Shown: positions 1-9,435, counted from the stretch's first letter. The stretch: DNA of 64,000 nucleotides from Rhizobium sp. NLR16a (GCF_017948245.1 NZ_CP072870.1:62001-126000), one strand, 5' to 3'. Numbers and translations are program-made. Notes: generated by a model not told the origin, from the sequence alone.

Positions 1-699
1 GGGCTCGACCGCAGCTCCGGCGTGGCGCGCCGTTATGTCGCCGGCTTAGCCCTCGACCGGCCGGACGCCATGTGCCTGCTCGAGGCGGAAGCGAAAAATC
101 CCAACGTCGTCGGCATCCGCGATATTCTGAGCTGGCATCCCAATGTGACCAAGAGTTTTGCGTTGCGTCCGAATCGCATGAGCGATCCGGCCTGGCGAGC
201 AGGCCTTGCCCATGTCACGCGGCTCGGGCTGGTCTTCGACCTGATGCTCTATCCCTGGCAGATGGCTGAAGCGCTCGAGCTCGTACAGGCTTTTCCGGCG
301 ACGCTTTTCGTGATCAACCACGGCGGAAGCCCTGCCGACAGGACGCACGAGGGCATGGCGCTCTGGCGCCGCGGCCTGCGGGCGCTCGGCGGAGAGCCCA
401 ACGTGCGGCTGAAGATTTCCGATCTCGTCGCCTACGACAATGATTGGACACTCGAAAGCCTGCGACCGGTGATCGAGCATTGCCTCGATTGTTTCGGGCC
501 GGCACGTTCGATGTTTGCGAGCGATTTTCCGGTCGCAGGCTTGCACGCGTCTTTCGACGAGATCTATGAGGTTTTCCGTACGGTCGCCTCGCAGCTCTCC
601 CAGGACGAGCAGCGCGCCCTGTTCTTTGTCACCGCCAACGACACCTACCGTCTCGGCATCGCCGACCCGTCCGACGCCCGGAGGGGCTGCCATGTCTGA
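1..699 (+). CDS. Amidohydrolase family protein (5' end outside window)
   Basis: The frame is open from base 1, so the N-terminus lies outside the window and 232 residues of the C-terminal part are visible. The pattern of a TIM-barrel metal-dependent hydrolase of the COG3618 type (lactonase/amidohydrolase 2) is visible: VINHGG near the middle and a C-terminal FASDFPVAG segment that supplies the usual late Asp ligand. Its stop overlaps the next start by 8 bp, so it is translationally coupled to a D-threonine aldolase-like gene. It probably hydrolyses a lactone or amide intermediate in the same pathway; the substrate is unknown. Confidence 0.8.
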   Translation, partial: GLDRSSGVARRYVAGLALDRPDAMCLLEAEAKNPNVVGIRDILSWHPNVTKSFALRPNRMSDPAWRAGLAHVTRLGLVFDLMLYPWQMAEALELVQAFPATLFVINHGGSPADRTHEGMALWRRGLRALGGEPNVRLKISDLVAYDNDWTLESLRPVIEHCLDCFGPARSMFASDFPVAGLHASFDEIYEVFRTVASQLSQDEQRALFFVTANDTYRLGIADPSDARRGCHV

Positions 700-2002
700 G
701 CTTCATGCTGCGTGGGAAAACGTGCTGATCGACGAGCGGGTGCGGGGCTTTCCGCCGGGCCATCCGCCGCTTTCGCTCTCGGAAATCGGCAAGCAGGGAT
801 GGAAGCCTTATGACGGCAGGATGGCTCTACCGCTGATCTCGCTCGACCGGCAGGCCTTCTCAGCCAATGTCGAACTGATGATGGCCTATGTGAAAAGCCA
901 CGGCGCCGAAATTGCGCCGCATGCCAAGACGCCGATGTCGACGGTGCTGGCAGAGGCGCTTGTGACGGCGGGGGCCTGGGGCACGACGGTTGCCGATATC
1001 CGCCAGGCTGCCGTCCTGCTGAAGGCGGGACAGCGCCGCCTCATCCTCGCCAACGAGATCGGCGGGGCGGCGGCGGCCCGACGGCTTGCGGCTCTGCTCG
1101 GCCAGTATCCCGATGCGGAACTTCACGTCTTCGTGGATTCGACAGCGCTGGTCGAAGCGCTCCGGTCGGCGTGGCGAGAGCGCATGGACCTGCCGCCTCT
1201 TGGCCTGCTGGTGGAGCTCGGCGCCGGCCGGGCCGGCGTCCGCAGCGCCGCTACCGCGGAGGCGGTTCTCGAGGCAATTCTTGCCGCGGAGACGTCCACC
1301 TTCCGGTTGAGTGGCATCGCCGCCTATGAAGGTGCTGCCGCGACCGCTGATGCGGCGGAGACGATGCTTCGCATCGAGGCTCTGATGGCGATGACATCAG
1401 ATTTTCTGCCGAAGGTGCGCGCCCGCACGAGCACCGACCGGTCGCTTCTTGTGACGGCCGGCGGCTCGGTGTTTTTCGATCTCGTGATCGCCGGACTTTC
1501 GGCCGCGGTTGCGGCCGATCCGGCCTGCCGATTGGTGCTGCGTAGCGGCGCCATCTTCTTCCACGACCACGGCGTCTACGAGCGCGGCCTTGCCGGCCTC
1601 GATTCGCGCGGCGGTTTCCGTATGGCTGGTGAGACGCTTTCGGCGGCGGCTGGGTTTCATCCGGCGCTGCGGGTCTGGGCCGAAGTCCTGTCGCGGCCGG
1701 AGCCGCGGCTTGCGATCTCAGGCATGGGCATGCGCGACGTGGCGATGGACCAGGGCCTGCCACGGCCGCTGGCGCTCTATCGCCATGGGGCGTATCTCGG
1801 CCATCTCGAGAGCGCCGAGGTTTTCCGCCTCAACGATCAACACGCCTTCGTCGGACTTGCCGAGGCGAGCGATGTCCGCGTCGGCGACGTCATCGAGTTC
1901 GGCATCTCTCATCCCTGCACCTGCCTTGACCGGCACGCCATTCTCTATGGTCTCGACCCCGACCATTCGGTAACGGCGGCCTATCTCACAAGCTTCGGCT
2001 GA
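692..2002 (+). CDS. D-threonine aldolase / DSD1-like PLP amino acid deaminase
   Basis: This 436-residue protein looks like the fold-type III PLP enzymes of the D-threonine aldolase / D-serine dehydratase (DSD1) group. The PLP-lysine motif is visible as PHAKTPMS after the first strand, and a C-terminal HPCTCLD segment matches the His/Cys zinc site of this family. The start ATG at 692 overlaps the stop of the amidohydrolase gene. RidA follows 38 bp downstream, which fits an enzyme that releases reactive enamine/imine products. It likely dehydrates or deaminates a beta-hydroxy or D-amino acid in the cytoplasm; the exact substrate cannot be read from the sequence. Confidence 0.85.
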   Translation: MSELHAAWENVLIDERVRGFPPGHPPLSLSEIGKQGWKPYDGRMALPLISLDRQAFSANVELMMAYVKSHGAEIAPHAKTPMSTVLAEALVTAGAWGTTVADIRQAAVLLKAGQRRLILANEIGGAAAARRLAALLGQYPDAELHVFVDSTALVEALRSAWRERMDLPPLGLLVELGAGRAGVRSAATAEAVLEAILAAETSTFRLSGIAAYEGAAATADAAETMLRIEALMAMTSDFLPKVRARTSTDRSLLVTAGGSVFFDLVIAGLSAAVAADPACRLVLRSGAIFFHDHGVYERGLAGLDSRGGFRMAGETLSAAAGFHPALRVWAEVLSRPEPRLAISGMGMRDVAMDQGLPRPLALYRHGAYLGHLESAEVFRLNDQHAFVGLAEASDVRVGDVIEFGISHPCTCLDRHAILYGLDPDHSVTAAYLTSFG

Positions 2003-2039
2003 ATTCTCCCTTCAAAAGCAAGAAAAGGAAAACCTGCCC

Positions 2040-2384
2040 ATGATCCAGCGTTATCAGAAAGGTTCGCGAATGAGCCAAGCCGTCAGCTATGGCGGTCTCG
2101 TCTATATTGCCGGCCAAGTCGCGGAAAATCGCAAGGCCGGGATCCAAGAGCAGACCCGCGATGTGCTCGGCAAAATCGACGCTCTTTTGAAGGAGGCCGG
2201 TACGGACCGCTCGCGTCTGATCGCCGTCAATGTTTTCCTGCCGGCAATCGTCGATTTCGAGGCGATGAACGGCGTCTATGACGACTGGGTCGACATCGAA
2301 AACCCGCCGGCGCGCGCCTGCACCGAAGCACGCCTCGCCGATCCCGATCTGCGCGTCGAGATGACGGCGGTCGCCGCGCTCTGA
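2040..2384 (+). CDS. RidA family (YjgF/YER057c/UK114) protein
   Basis: The 114-residue length and the sequence VYIAGQVAE near the N-terminus followed by a C-terminal ACTEARLADPDLRVEM are typical of the RidA/YjgF family. The Arg in that C-terminal segment corresponds to the conserved residue that binds the carboxylate of imine substrates. Known members hydrolyse 2-aminoacrylate-type enamines or imines to ketoacids. It lies directly after a PLP deaminase-like gene and before a deacylase, so it probably clears the imine made by that enzyme. Confidence 0.9.
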   Translation: MIQRYQKGSRMSQAVSYGGLVYIAGQVAENRKAGIQEQTRDVLGKIDALLKEAGTDRSRLIAVNVFLPAIVDFEAMNGVYDDWVDIENPPARACTEARLADPDLRVEMTAVAAL

Positions 2385-2415
2385 CGGTGAAGTAACCGCC
2401 CGGACTGGAGAGATC

Positions 2416-3429
2416 ATGCACAGCGGCCTCGTCAACCCGATCGACTTCTCGCGCGAGGGCCGGCAGGCCGGCTACCTCGCCATTCCTTATTCGATAGACC
2501 GTTCGCCCTATTATCAGATCCGCATCCCGGTCCTTCATCTCAGGAACGGCGAGGGTCCGTCTCTGCTGCTGATGGCGGGCAATCACGGTGACGAGTATGA
2601 GGGTGAACTGCAGCTCGGCCGGCTGATGCGGCTGTTGGATGTTGCGGAAATCCGCGGCGCCGTCACCATCCTGCCGATAGCGAACCTGCCTGCGGTGATG
2701 GCGGCCAAGCGCTGCTCGCCCTTCGACGGCGGCAATCTCAACCGCGCCTTCCCCGGCGATCCCGCCGGTTCGCCGACAGCGCGGATGGCGCATTTCCTCG
2801 AGCGTGAACTCTTTCCGCGCCACGACGTCGTGCTCGACCTGCATTCGGGCGGCACGTCGATGGCGCATCTGCCCTGCACGCTGATCGAGCGGCAGGCCGA
2901 TGCCGTCCGCTTCGAGCGGTCCATGTCGCTGATTCGGGCGCTCGGCGCGTCCTATGCCTTCATTGCTGATAACGGACCGGCGGCGCCGACATCGATGGGG
3001 GCTGCCGCGCGGGCGGGGACGATCGGGCTTTCCGGCGAATTTGGCGGCGGCGGAACCGTGACGCCCGAGACGATGGCCTTCACGGCGGCGGCGATCGACC
3101 GGCTGCTTTTGACACTCGGCATCGTCGAGCGCCCGGTCCTGTCGCGCGGACCACTCCCCCAGCCTGGGCCGCTGCAGCTGCTTTCGCTATCCCGGCACAG
3201 CCAGGGCATCTATGCGAGCCGCAGAGGCTGGTTCGAGCCGGCTGTCGCGCTTGGCACCGCCGGTGCCGCCGGCGATCTGGCGGGATGGTATCATGATCTG
3301 GAACGCCTGGAGCAGCCGGAGGAAGAGCTCCGCTTTGCCGAGAACGGCATCGTGATTTCCCACAGGCTGCATTGCGACAGCCAGGCCGGCGACTGCCTGA
3401 TCCAGGTTGCCGAACCTATCGCATCCTGA
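2416..3429 (+). CDS. DoeB-like M14 deacylase (succinylglutamate desuccinylase/aspartoacylase family)
   Basis: A 337-residue zinc hydrolase. The NHGDEYEG motif at residues 56-63 (His57 and Glu60 as zinc ligands), GGNLNRAFPGDP and VLDLHSGG are the hallmark blocks of the aspartoacylase/DoeB branch of M14 peptidase-like enzymes. GEFGGGGTVT later carries the catalytic Glu. The closest family I can recall is N-alpha-acetyl-diaminobutyrate deacetylase (EutE/DoeB) of ectoine breakdown. No ectoine hydrolase gene is present here, so the substrate is more likely another N-acyl amino acid. It is the last gene of the plus-strand run and converges on the next gene with a 26-bp gap. Confidence 0.82.
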   Translation: MHSGLVNPIDFSREGRQAGYLAIPYSIDRSPYYQIRIPVLHLRNGEGPSLLLMAGNHGDEYEGELQLGRLMRLLDVAEIRGAVTILPIANLPAVMAAKRCSPFDGGNLNRAFPGDPAGSPTARMAHFLERELFPRHDVVLDLHSGGTSMAHLPCTLIERQADAVRFERSMSLIRALGASYAFIADNGPAAPTSMGAAARAGTIGLSGEFGGGGTVTPETMAFTAAAIDRLLLTLGIVERPVLSRGPLPQPGPLQLLSLSRHSQGIYASRRGWFEPAVALGTAGAAGDLAGWYHDLERLEQPEEELRFAENGIVISHRLHCDSQAGDCLIQVAEPIAS

Positions 3430-3455
3430 GCCAATCCCCGTACGCGCGATCCCAC

Positions 3456-4640
3456 TTAACTGATTGCGTCCACCGCGGCCTTGACCCAGTCGAGGCGCTT
3501 TGCCGGAATGAGGCCGTAGTTGTAGAAATTGACGCCGTCGGCGCCGGCATCGATAGCGGCCTTGGCGCGTGCGGCGAGCACCATGGGTCCGCTGACCTCG
3601 GGATAGAAGACGCGCAGGCCGACTCCAAGGAACTTTTCCCGCCCGATTGCCGCCCGGCCGGCTCGGATGACATCGCCGACGGCCGCCGGCGTCGTGTCGT
3701 AACAGCAAAGAATCGCGCCGTCGCAGAGCTTGCCGACGGCTGCGAGATCGACGCCGCCGAGCCAGCCGTCCTTCAAATCGATAAGCACGATACGCGTCGC
3801 CGGATCGGCCGCGGCCTTGATCTCGCCGATCAGGCTGGTCACCGGCTCGCTGCGCCACGCAAGATAGGCATGGAGATCGGGATGGTCGCGGAAGGCATCG
3901 ATGCCGGCTGCCGGGAAATCCGGGAACTGCCGCTCCGGCACGGCTCGTTCGCAGAGCTCGGCGATGAAGCGCGCCACAGTTCTGCGCGCGCCCTCTGCGG
4001 GCACGCCGGCTCCAGCGGCGCGCGCGATACAATGATCGCAGAAGCAGAGCGACAGCAGGAAATCGTCTTCGGCATTTAGGCCGACCCCGTCCTTCTCGTG
4101 ATGATATTCATGCGCGAAGCCCATGAAGTTCGGGCTCTCGAGCTCGATCATGTCAGGCCGGTAGTTCGTCGTGATGTCCTGCACGAGAGTGACGACATAA
4201 GCCCGCGCGGCTGGGCTCGAGGGGCAGAGGTTATAATAATTGGGATTGCCGAAGGCGTTTCGTGTCACGTGATCGGGATGCAGCATGCCGAGACGGGTAT
4301 TGTGCAGGCAGACCGTCCAGCAGGAGACTTTTAGACCAGTCGCCGCGCGCTCCCTGACGAGCGCCTCCAGCATATCGCCGCGCTCGGTCACGTTGCCCGC
4401 CATCAGCGGCCGGATCAGCGTGTCCTGCCACAGGCTTCCATCCGGCCGGAAATAGACCGTTCCGTCCTCGGGGAAGTAGGCCTTCTGTTGCGGGCTGCGC
4501 GGTTGGAGGAAGCGGCCGGCATGATAGGAAGTCGCCAGGCTGACCGTTGTCAGGCCTGCCCGGCCGGCAAGCTCGGCAGCGAAGACGTCGAGCCCCTGGT
4601 CCTGGATATCCCAGGGATAGGTCCACATGGAAAGATGCAT
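3456..4640 (-). CDS. Hypothetical barrel-type protein with CxCxxC motif
   Basis: A 394-residue protein that I do not recognise. The alternation of predicted strands and helices, the N-terminal MHLSMWTYPWDI and segments such as LGVGLRVFYPEV and GVNFYNYGLIP suggest a TIM barrel like those of glycoside hydrolase-related proteins. A Cys cluster LCFCDHC lies near the middle and could bind a metal. No signal peptide is seen, so it is probably cytoplasmic. The ATG at 4640 is preceded by GGGAG. It is transcribed against the upstream deacylase gene and lies 163 bp from the RraA-like gene on the same strand. Confidence 0.7.
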   Translation of the reverse strand: MHLSMWTYPWDIQDQGLDVFAAELAGRAGLTTVSLATSYHAGRFLQPRSPQQKAYFPEDGTVYFRPDGSLWQDTLIRPLMAGNVTERGDMLEALVRERAATGLKVSCWTVCLHNTRLGMLHPDHVTRNAFGNPNYYNLCPSSPAARAYVVTLVQDITTNYRPDMIELESPNFMGFAHEYHHEKDGVGLNAEDDFLLSLCFCDHCIARAAGAGVPAEGARRTVARFIAELCERAVPERQFPDFPAAGIDAFRDHPDLHAYLAWRSEPVTSLIGEIKAAADPATRIVLIDLKDGWLGGVDLAAVGKLCDGAILCCYDTTPAAVGDVIRAGRAAIGREKFLGVGLRVFYPEVSGPMVLAARAKAAIDAGADGVNFYNYGLIPAKRLDWVKAAVDAIS

Positions 4641-4803
4641 GGCGCGCTCCCGTCGAATCTGTCCGCTTTATAGAACATGTGTCCATAATAGTGTCCAGGC
4701 CGATCTGTGAGCGCTGGCATGTGCAGACCGGTATGACAGAGGGATCGGCAAGAACCTGACGCCCAACTGGCTTTGCTGCGCCGGCCAGGCATCAGGGAGT
4801 ATC

Positions 4804-5478
4804 TCAGATGTCGACGACAAGGCCCTTGGCTTTCAGCACCGGCGCCAGATTGCTGACCTCGATGACCGATTTGCCCGCCTTGTAGGCGGCGATATAGTTG
4901 GCTTCGGCATCTTCGCGCGCCTGCGACAGCCGGGCGGCTTCCTGGGCCTCCTGCCTGCGCACGACCACCAGTCCGTCGGCATCGCCGACGATGATGTCGC
5001 CGGGATTGATGGTTTCACCGCCGACGATGATGGTGTCATTCACCGCCGCAATGGTTTCCTTGACCGTGCCCTTGATGCAGACGCTGAGCGAGAAGACGGG
5101 GAAGCCGAGTTCCCGCAGCTGCAGCGTGTCGCGCACGCCGGTATCCGTGACCAGGCCGCCGATGCCCTTGGCGAGGCAGGCATTGGCAAGCACGTCGCCG
5201 AAGGAGCCGGCTTCTTCGTATTCACCAGCCGAGACGACGATGATGTCGCCCGGCTTCGCATAGTTGATGGCGAGCTGCAGCATGATGTTGTCGCGCGGCG
5301 CGCATTTCACCGTGAATGCCGGGCCGCACAATTTCATGCGGCAGTCGACGGGCTTGAGGCGGGAGGAAAGTGCGCCGCGGCGGCCCTGGGCTTCGTGGAT
5401 GGTCGCCGGCGAAAATTTCGAAACGGCCTCGATGTCGGCTTTGCTGGGCCGCTCAGCGATGTCTTTTATATGAATCAT
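4804..5478 (-). CDS. RraA family protein
   Basis: A 224-residue RraA-like protein. The run RLKPVDCRMKLCGPAFTVK, then PGDIIVVSAG and GGLVTDTGVRD, then PGDIIVGDADGLVVV, are the conserved blocks of this fold; GDADGLVVV is the usual C-terminal signature. Members include RNase E inhibitors and class II 4-hydroxy-4-methyl-2-oxoglutarate/oxaloacetate aldolases. In a catabolic operon an aldolase or decarboxylase role is more likely than RNase inhibition. I chose the ATG at 5478; an upstream in-frame ATG at 5655 would run through a strong hairpin. It is the last gene of the transporter operon. Confidence 0.85.
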   Translation of the reverse strand: MIHIKDIAERPSKADIEAVSKFSPATIHEAQGRRGALSSRLKPVDCRMKLCGPAFTVKCAPRDNIMLQLAINYAKPGDIIVVSAGEYEEAGSFGDVLANACLAKGIGGLVTDTGVRDTLQLRELGFPVFSLSVCIKGTVKETIAAVNDTIIVGGETINPGDIIVGDADGLVVVRRQEAQEAARLSQAREDAEANYIAAYKAGKSVIEVSNLAPVLKAKGLVVDI

Positions 5479-5498
5479 GGATGCCTCACATCGTTGGT

Positions 5499-5523
5499 AG
5501 ACGGCGGGCATATCCCGCCGTCT
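5499..5523 (-). other. Intercistronic hairpin after the binding-protein gene
   Basis: A perfect inverted repeat with 10-bp arms (AGACGGCGGG / CCCGCCGTCT) and a 5-nt loop lies in the 89-bp gap between the ABC binding-protein gene and the RraA-like gene. There is no U-run directly behind it. It probably protects the 3' end of the binding-protein message or reduces expression of downstream genes. Confidence 0.7.
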
Positions 5524-5567
5524 TATCTCGGGTTGATTGTCATCGGGAGGTTCCGAGACCGGTCGGT

Positions 5568-6404
5568 CTACGGGATCGGGTCGAATTTCAGCTGCGCGAG
5601 CGGCACGACTTTGTCGGTACGGGCCATCTTGTACTCGGTGTTCGGGCCGAGCCACTTGTCCCAGATCTTGTTGATCTCGCCCGACTCGTCGAGCTTATGC
5701 AGAATCTCGTTGATCTTGGCGGTGAGCGCCGGCTGATCTTTGGCCATGCCGATGCCGATCGGCTGGTAGAGCATCGGCTCCTCGATCATCCGCATTTCCT
5801 TGCCCTTGCTCTTCGATTCGTTGACGAACTTGGTCGTCGTCATGGTGTTCGCCACCATGCCGCGCGCCTTGCCCTGCTGAACGGCGAGGTAGGCCGAGGC
5901 GGTATCCTGGAAGGTCAGCGGCTCGGACTTGTTGAGCTTGATCGACATTTCCGAGGTCGAGCCCTTGGTCGAGGCGATGCGCTGACCTGCATAATCGGCC
6001 TTCGTCTTGCCGGCGTCATCGGCCGGCACGATCAGCATTTCCTTGGCGAGGTAATAGGGATCGCTGAACTGGATCTGTTCGGCGCGGCTCAGCGTATAGG
6101 CAAGGTTGGCAACGGTAATGTCGACGCGGCCGAGCTTGACCTCGGGCACGCGGGCTTCGACCGAAACCGGCTTGATTTCAGCCTTGACGCCCAGTTCCTT
6201 GGCGATGGCGCCGCAGAGATCGACGTCGAAACCGGCCATTTCGCGGGTCTTCGGATCGGGAGACGCGAAGGGGGGAACGTCGGCAAACGTCGCGCAGCGC
6301 AGGGTCTTTGCCGACATGATGTTGTCGAGCTGATCGGCTTTCGCGGGCATCGCCGCCGCCAGGCCGGCCAATGCGACGGTGAGGCTCAGGTATTTCCAGT
6401 TCAT
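5568..6404 (-). CDS. Polar amino acid ABC transporter, periplasmic binding protein
   Basis: A 278-residue family 3 solute-binding protein. Residues 1-23 form a clean Sec signal peptide (Lys, hydrophobic core, Ala-Lys-Ala cleavage region). The mature protein shows the family blocks TLRCATFADVPPF, MAGFDVDLCGAIAKELG and VDITVANLAYTLSRAEQIQFS. The start at 6404 was chosen because it begins the signal peptide and has a purine-rich AAAGGAGAA stretch just upstream. It lies between the ATPase gene and RraA in one minus-strand operon. The ligand is probably an amino acid or a derivative handled by the neighbouring enzymes. Confidence 0.93.
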   Translation of the reverse strand: MNWKYLSLTVALAGLAAAMPAKADQLDNIMSAKTLRCATFADVPPFASPDPKTREMAGFDVDLCGAIAKELGVKAEIKPVSVEARVPEVKLGRVDITVANLAYTLSRAEQIQFSDPYYLAKEMLIVPADDAGKTKADYAGQRIASTKGSTSEMSIKLNKSEPLTFQDTASAYLAVQQGKARGMVANTMTTTKFVNESKSKGKEMRMIEEPMLYQPIGIGMAKDQPALTAKINEILHKLDESGEINKIWDKWLGPNTEYKMARTDKVVPLAQLKFDPIP

Positions 6405-6435
6405 TGCTGTTCTCCTTTGTTTTTGATGGTTGGTA

Positions 6436-7200
6436 TCAATGCCTGAGATCAGCGAGGAAACGCTGAGCCCGAGGATGGGTCGGATTGCTGAAGAAATTTT
6501 CAGGCGTCGCCATTTCGATGATCTGGCCGGCATCGATGAACCAGATCCGATCCGCGACCTCGCGCGCGAAGCCCATTTCATGGGTGACGCAGAGCATGGT
6601 CATGCCTTCCGATGCCAGGCTCTTCATGACGCCCAGAACTTCGCCGACCATTTCGGGGTCGAGCGCGCTCGTCGGTTCGTCGAACAGCATCACCGGCGGC
6701 TCCATCGCAAGCGCACGGGCGATTGCTACCCGCTGCTGCTGGCCGCCCGACAGCTGACCGGGATAGGCCCGGGCCTTGTCGGCGAGGCCGACGCGGTCGA
6801 GAAGTTTGAGCGCCTTCTCGTGCGCGATATCGGGCGCCACGCCCTTTACCCGGATCGGCGACATCGAGACGTTTTCAGCCACGGAAAGATGCGGAAAGAG
6901 GTTGAAGTTCTGGAAGACGAAGCCGATCCGGCTGCGCATTGTGTTGAGCTCCTTCGCCCGCATCGAGGCGTGGATGTTCTGTCCATCGAGCGTGATCGAT
7001 CCGCTGTTGATCTCCTCGAGGCGATTGATCGTGCGGATTAGCGTGGATTTTCCCGAACCAGATGGACCGCAGATGACGACCACCTCGCCGCGTGCGACCT
7101 CAGCATCGATGTTCTTCAGGACCGGATAGTCGCCGTAGCTCTTGCAGACCTGCGAAAGCCGGATCGTCTGCGATTCCTGCGCGGAAACTGACATGGTCAT
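6436..7200 (-). CDS. Polar amino acid ABC transporter ATPase (GlnQ/HisP type)
   Basis: A 254-residue ATPase with Walker [11 protein letters not shown]-loop [14 protein letters not shown], signature LSGGQQQR and Walker [15 protein letters not shown] followed by the H-loop VTHEMGF. These are typical of amino acid importers of the GlnQ/HisP group. The start at 7200 overlaps the permease stop by 4 bp (ATGA), so translation is coupled. An open frame runs much further upstream, but that part is only antisense-type readthrough over the permease gene. Confidence 0.95.
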   Translation of the reverse strand: MTMSVSAQESQTIRLSQVCKSYGDYPVLKNIDAEVARGEVVVICGPSGSGKSTLIRTINRLEEINSGSITLDGQNIHASMRAKELNTMRSRIGFVFQNFNLFPHLSVAENVSMSPIRVKGVAPDIAHEKALKLLDRVGLADKARAYPGQLSGGQQQRVAIARALAMEPPVMLFDEPTSALDPEMVGEVLGVMKSLASEGMTMLCVTHEMGFAREVADRIWFIDAGQIIEMATPENFFSNPTHPRAQRFLADLRH

Positions 7201-7955
7201 AGCTGCTCCGATACGATTTTCGATGGCGTGACCGGAGAGGCCGTGGGAACCTTGAGAAGTCCCGCACGCCGCCGCGTGATGCGCCGCTCGAGGCGATTTG
7301 CGAAGTAGGTGAGCGTCCAGCAGATGATGAAGTAGACGATCGCCAGGATGAGGAAGACCTGGAAGGGCTGCGTCAGGAGCTGGTTGTTGACCTGGCTTGC
7401 CGCAAAGGTGAGATCCGGCACATTGATCACATAGCCGAGCGTCGTATCCTTGATCGTCGAGACGAAGGTGGAGAGGATGCTCGGGATCATGTTGTAGAGC
7501 GCCTGCGGCAGGATGATGTAGCGCATCGCGCCCATATAGCCGTGGCCAAGCGCACGCGCCGCGTCCATCTGGCCCGGTCCAAGCGCGACGATGCCGGCGC
7601 GGACGACTTCGCTGAGAAACGCGCTCTGATAGACCACAAGCGTCGTCAGCATGGTGACGAAGCTCGGCACATCGGCGCCGGTCAAGAGCGGCACCAGGAA
7701 ATAGCTCCACAGGATGAGCATCAGGAGCGGCACGCCGCGGGTGAAATAGACAAGCGCGGTGACCGGCCAGCGCATCAGCCGCGACTTGGAGAGTCGCGCC
7801 ATTGCAAACAGAATGCTGGCAGGAAAGGCGAGAGTGATGCTGAGCGCCGAGAGGATCAGCGTGTTGGCGAGCCCGCCGAGCGGTCCGTTCGGATATTGAC
7901 CGACCAACAGCAGCAGCCAGTAATCGCGAACGATGGCGATCATGTCCTGGATCAT
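7197..7955 (-). CDS. Polar amino acid ABC transporter permease
   Basis: A 252-residue inner membrane permease of the HisM/GlnP type. Several hydrophobic segments are evident, and the cytoplasmic EAA-type loop reads [22 protein letters not shown]. It overlaps the second permease gene by 4 bp at its start and the ATPase gene at its stop, as expected for one import complex built from two different permeases. Confidence 0.94.
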   Translation of the reverse strand: MIQDMIAIVRDYWLLLLVGQYPNGPLGGLANTLILSALSITLAFPASILFAMARLSKSRLMRWPVTALVYFTRGVPLLMLILWSYFLVPLLTGADVPSFVTMLTTLVVYQSAFLSEVVRAGIVALGPGQMDAARALGHGYMGAMRYIILPQALYNMIPSILSTFVSTIKDTTLGYVINVPDLTFAASQVNNQLLTQPFQVFLILAIVYFIICWTLTYFANRLERRITRRRAGLLKVPTASPVTPSKIVSEQL

Positions 7956-8659
7956 GCGCGGGCACTCCTGGCGGGATCGGCGCGCATCGACAGATAGGCG
8001 CCGATGCTCATGATCACCAGCGAGAAGAAGAGGTAGAGAACCGTGCCGATCAGGTAGATCTCGAAGGTGCGGAAGCTGAGGTTCTCGATTTCCTTGACGG
8101 CATGCGTCAGTTCCGACGCGCCGATGACGACGGCGAGACTGCTGTTCTTGAATAGGGAGACGCTGTGATTGATGAGCGGCGGCAGCGCGTTGCGCACGCC
8201 CTGCGGCATGATGACGAAACGCATCGCCGAGACGTAGCCGTGGCCCAGTGCACGGGCTGCCTGCATCTGGCCGTCAGCGACCGAGCGTACGCCCGAACGA
8301 AGATCTTCGCTGAAATAGGCCGCCTGGCAGAGCCCCAGCCCGATCACCGCGAAGATGGATTCCGCATTGTGGCTTGCAAGCCAATTCCCGATGCCGCTCG
8401 GCATCAGCGTGAAGATCCCGAAATACCAGAGCATGAGCTGCACCAGCGTCGGGACGTTGCGGTGATAGGAAACGTAAGCTGCGACCAACGGATCGCCGAG
8501 GCGAAAGGGTGACAGGCGCAGACCCAGCAGCAGAAGCGCCAGCATCATCGCCAGCAACCAGGATCCGGCATAGATGATGAAGGTCATCTCGATGCCATGC
8601 AGCAGCATGTCGGCATATTCCGGATTTCCGAGGATCGCCGAAAGGTCGAAGCCGCTCAC
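7952..8659 (-). CDS. Polar amino acid ABC transporter permease
   Basis: A 235-residue permease and the partner of the adjacent one. The EAA-loop pattern [22 protein letters not shown] is close to that of the second permease, so the two arose by duplication. The N-terminal [20 protein letters not shown] leads into the first membrane helix. Its start overlaps the stop of the upstream SDR gene by 4 bp. Confidence 0.94.
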   Translation of the reverse strand: MSGFDLSAILGNPEYADMLLHGIEMTFIIYAGSWLLAMMLALLLLGLRLSPFRLGDPLVAAYVSYHRNVPTLVQLMLWYFGIFTLMPSGIGNWLASHNAESIFAVIGLGLCQAAYFSEDLRSGVRSVADGQMQAARALGHGYVSAMRFVIMPQGVRNALPPLINHSVSLFKNSSLAVVIGASELTHAVKEIENLSFRTFEIYLIGTVLYLFFSLVIMSIGAYLSMRADPARSARA

Positions 8660-9435
8660 GGTTTTGGCTCCCCGGATTGATCCGTCTTCGCCACAGGCTG
8701 CGGCTTGGCCGTCTGCAGACCGCCCATGACCTGCAGCGTCGGGGTGATCTCCATATGTCCGATGTTGACCGCGACGGGGGCTGCGATTGCGAAGGCAATC
8801 GCATCTGCGATATCGGTCGCCTGCGGCAATTCGAAACCGTCGATGAACCGTTCCCGGACGCTGGGGTCATTGCCGTGGACGTGTTTGAAGATGTCGGTGG
8901 CGACCCGGCCGGGGCAGATTTCCGTGACCCGAACCCGCTTGCCGAAGGCGTCGATGCGCAGCTGGTTGGACAGCATGCTCACCCCCGCCTTGGTGGCGTG
9001 ATAGGACGAGTTGCCGCCGAAATTGTAGGCGCCGGCAATCGACGAGATATTGATGACATGGCCGCGATCGCGCGCCACCATGCCGGGCACCACCAGGCGG
9101 CAGAGGTGCAGCACCGCCCGCAGATTGACGTCGACGATGAGATCGATGTCGCCTTCATCGGCTTCGAGGAACTTCTTCGGCCGGTCGACGCCGGCATTGT
9201 TGACGAGAATGTCGAATTCCACCCGATCCGCGAGCTCGGCCATCGCCTTGCGGTCGGTCACATCGATGGCGTGAGGGATGCAGCCCGTGCGCGCGGCCAG
9301 CTGCTGCAGCGCGTCAGTGCTGCGGGCAACGGCGTGGACCTCGATATTCTCCCGGCGGAGCCGCTCGACAACGGCTGCGCCGATTCCGGAGGATGCGCCG
9401 GTTACCAGTGCGGTCTTGTAGTCGGAGAATGGCAT
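8656..9435 (-). CDS. SDR family NAD(P)-dependent oxidoreductase
   Basis: A 259-residue classical short-chain dehydrogenase. The cofactor motif TGASSGIG is at residues 13-20, NNAG follows, and the catalytic Ser...Tyr-x-x-x-Lys is seen as SSYHATKAG. It is the first gene of the minus-strand operon with the amino acid transporter, and the promoter should lie in the gap shared with the divergent LysR gene. It probably oxidises a hydroxy-acid intermediate of the imported compound. The substrate is not determinable. Confidence 0.88.
   Translation of the reverse strand: MPFSDYKTALVTGASSGIGAAVVERLRRENIEVHAVARSTDALQQLAARTGCIPHAIDVTDRKAMAELADRVEFDILVNNAGVDRPKKFLEADEGDIDLIVDVNLRAVLHLCRLVVPGMVARDRGHVINISSIAGAYNFGGNSSYHATKAGVSMLSNQLRIDAFGKRVRVTEICPGRVATDIFKHVHGNDPSVRERFIDGFELPQATDIADAIAFAIAAPVAVNIGHMEITPTLQVMGGLQTAKPQPVAKTDQSGEPKP

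Noticed and set aside
5370..6446. A 358-codon plus-strand frame opposite the amino acid binding protein
   Set aside because: The minus-strand gene has a signal peptide and family motifs and fits the operon; the plus frame has none.
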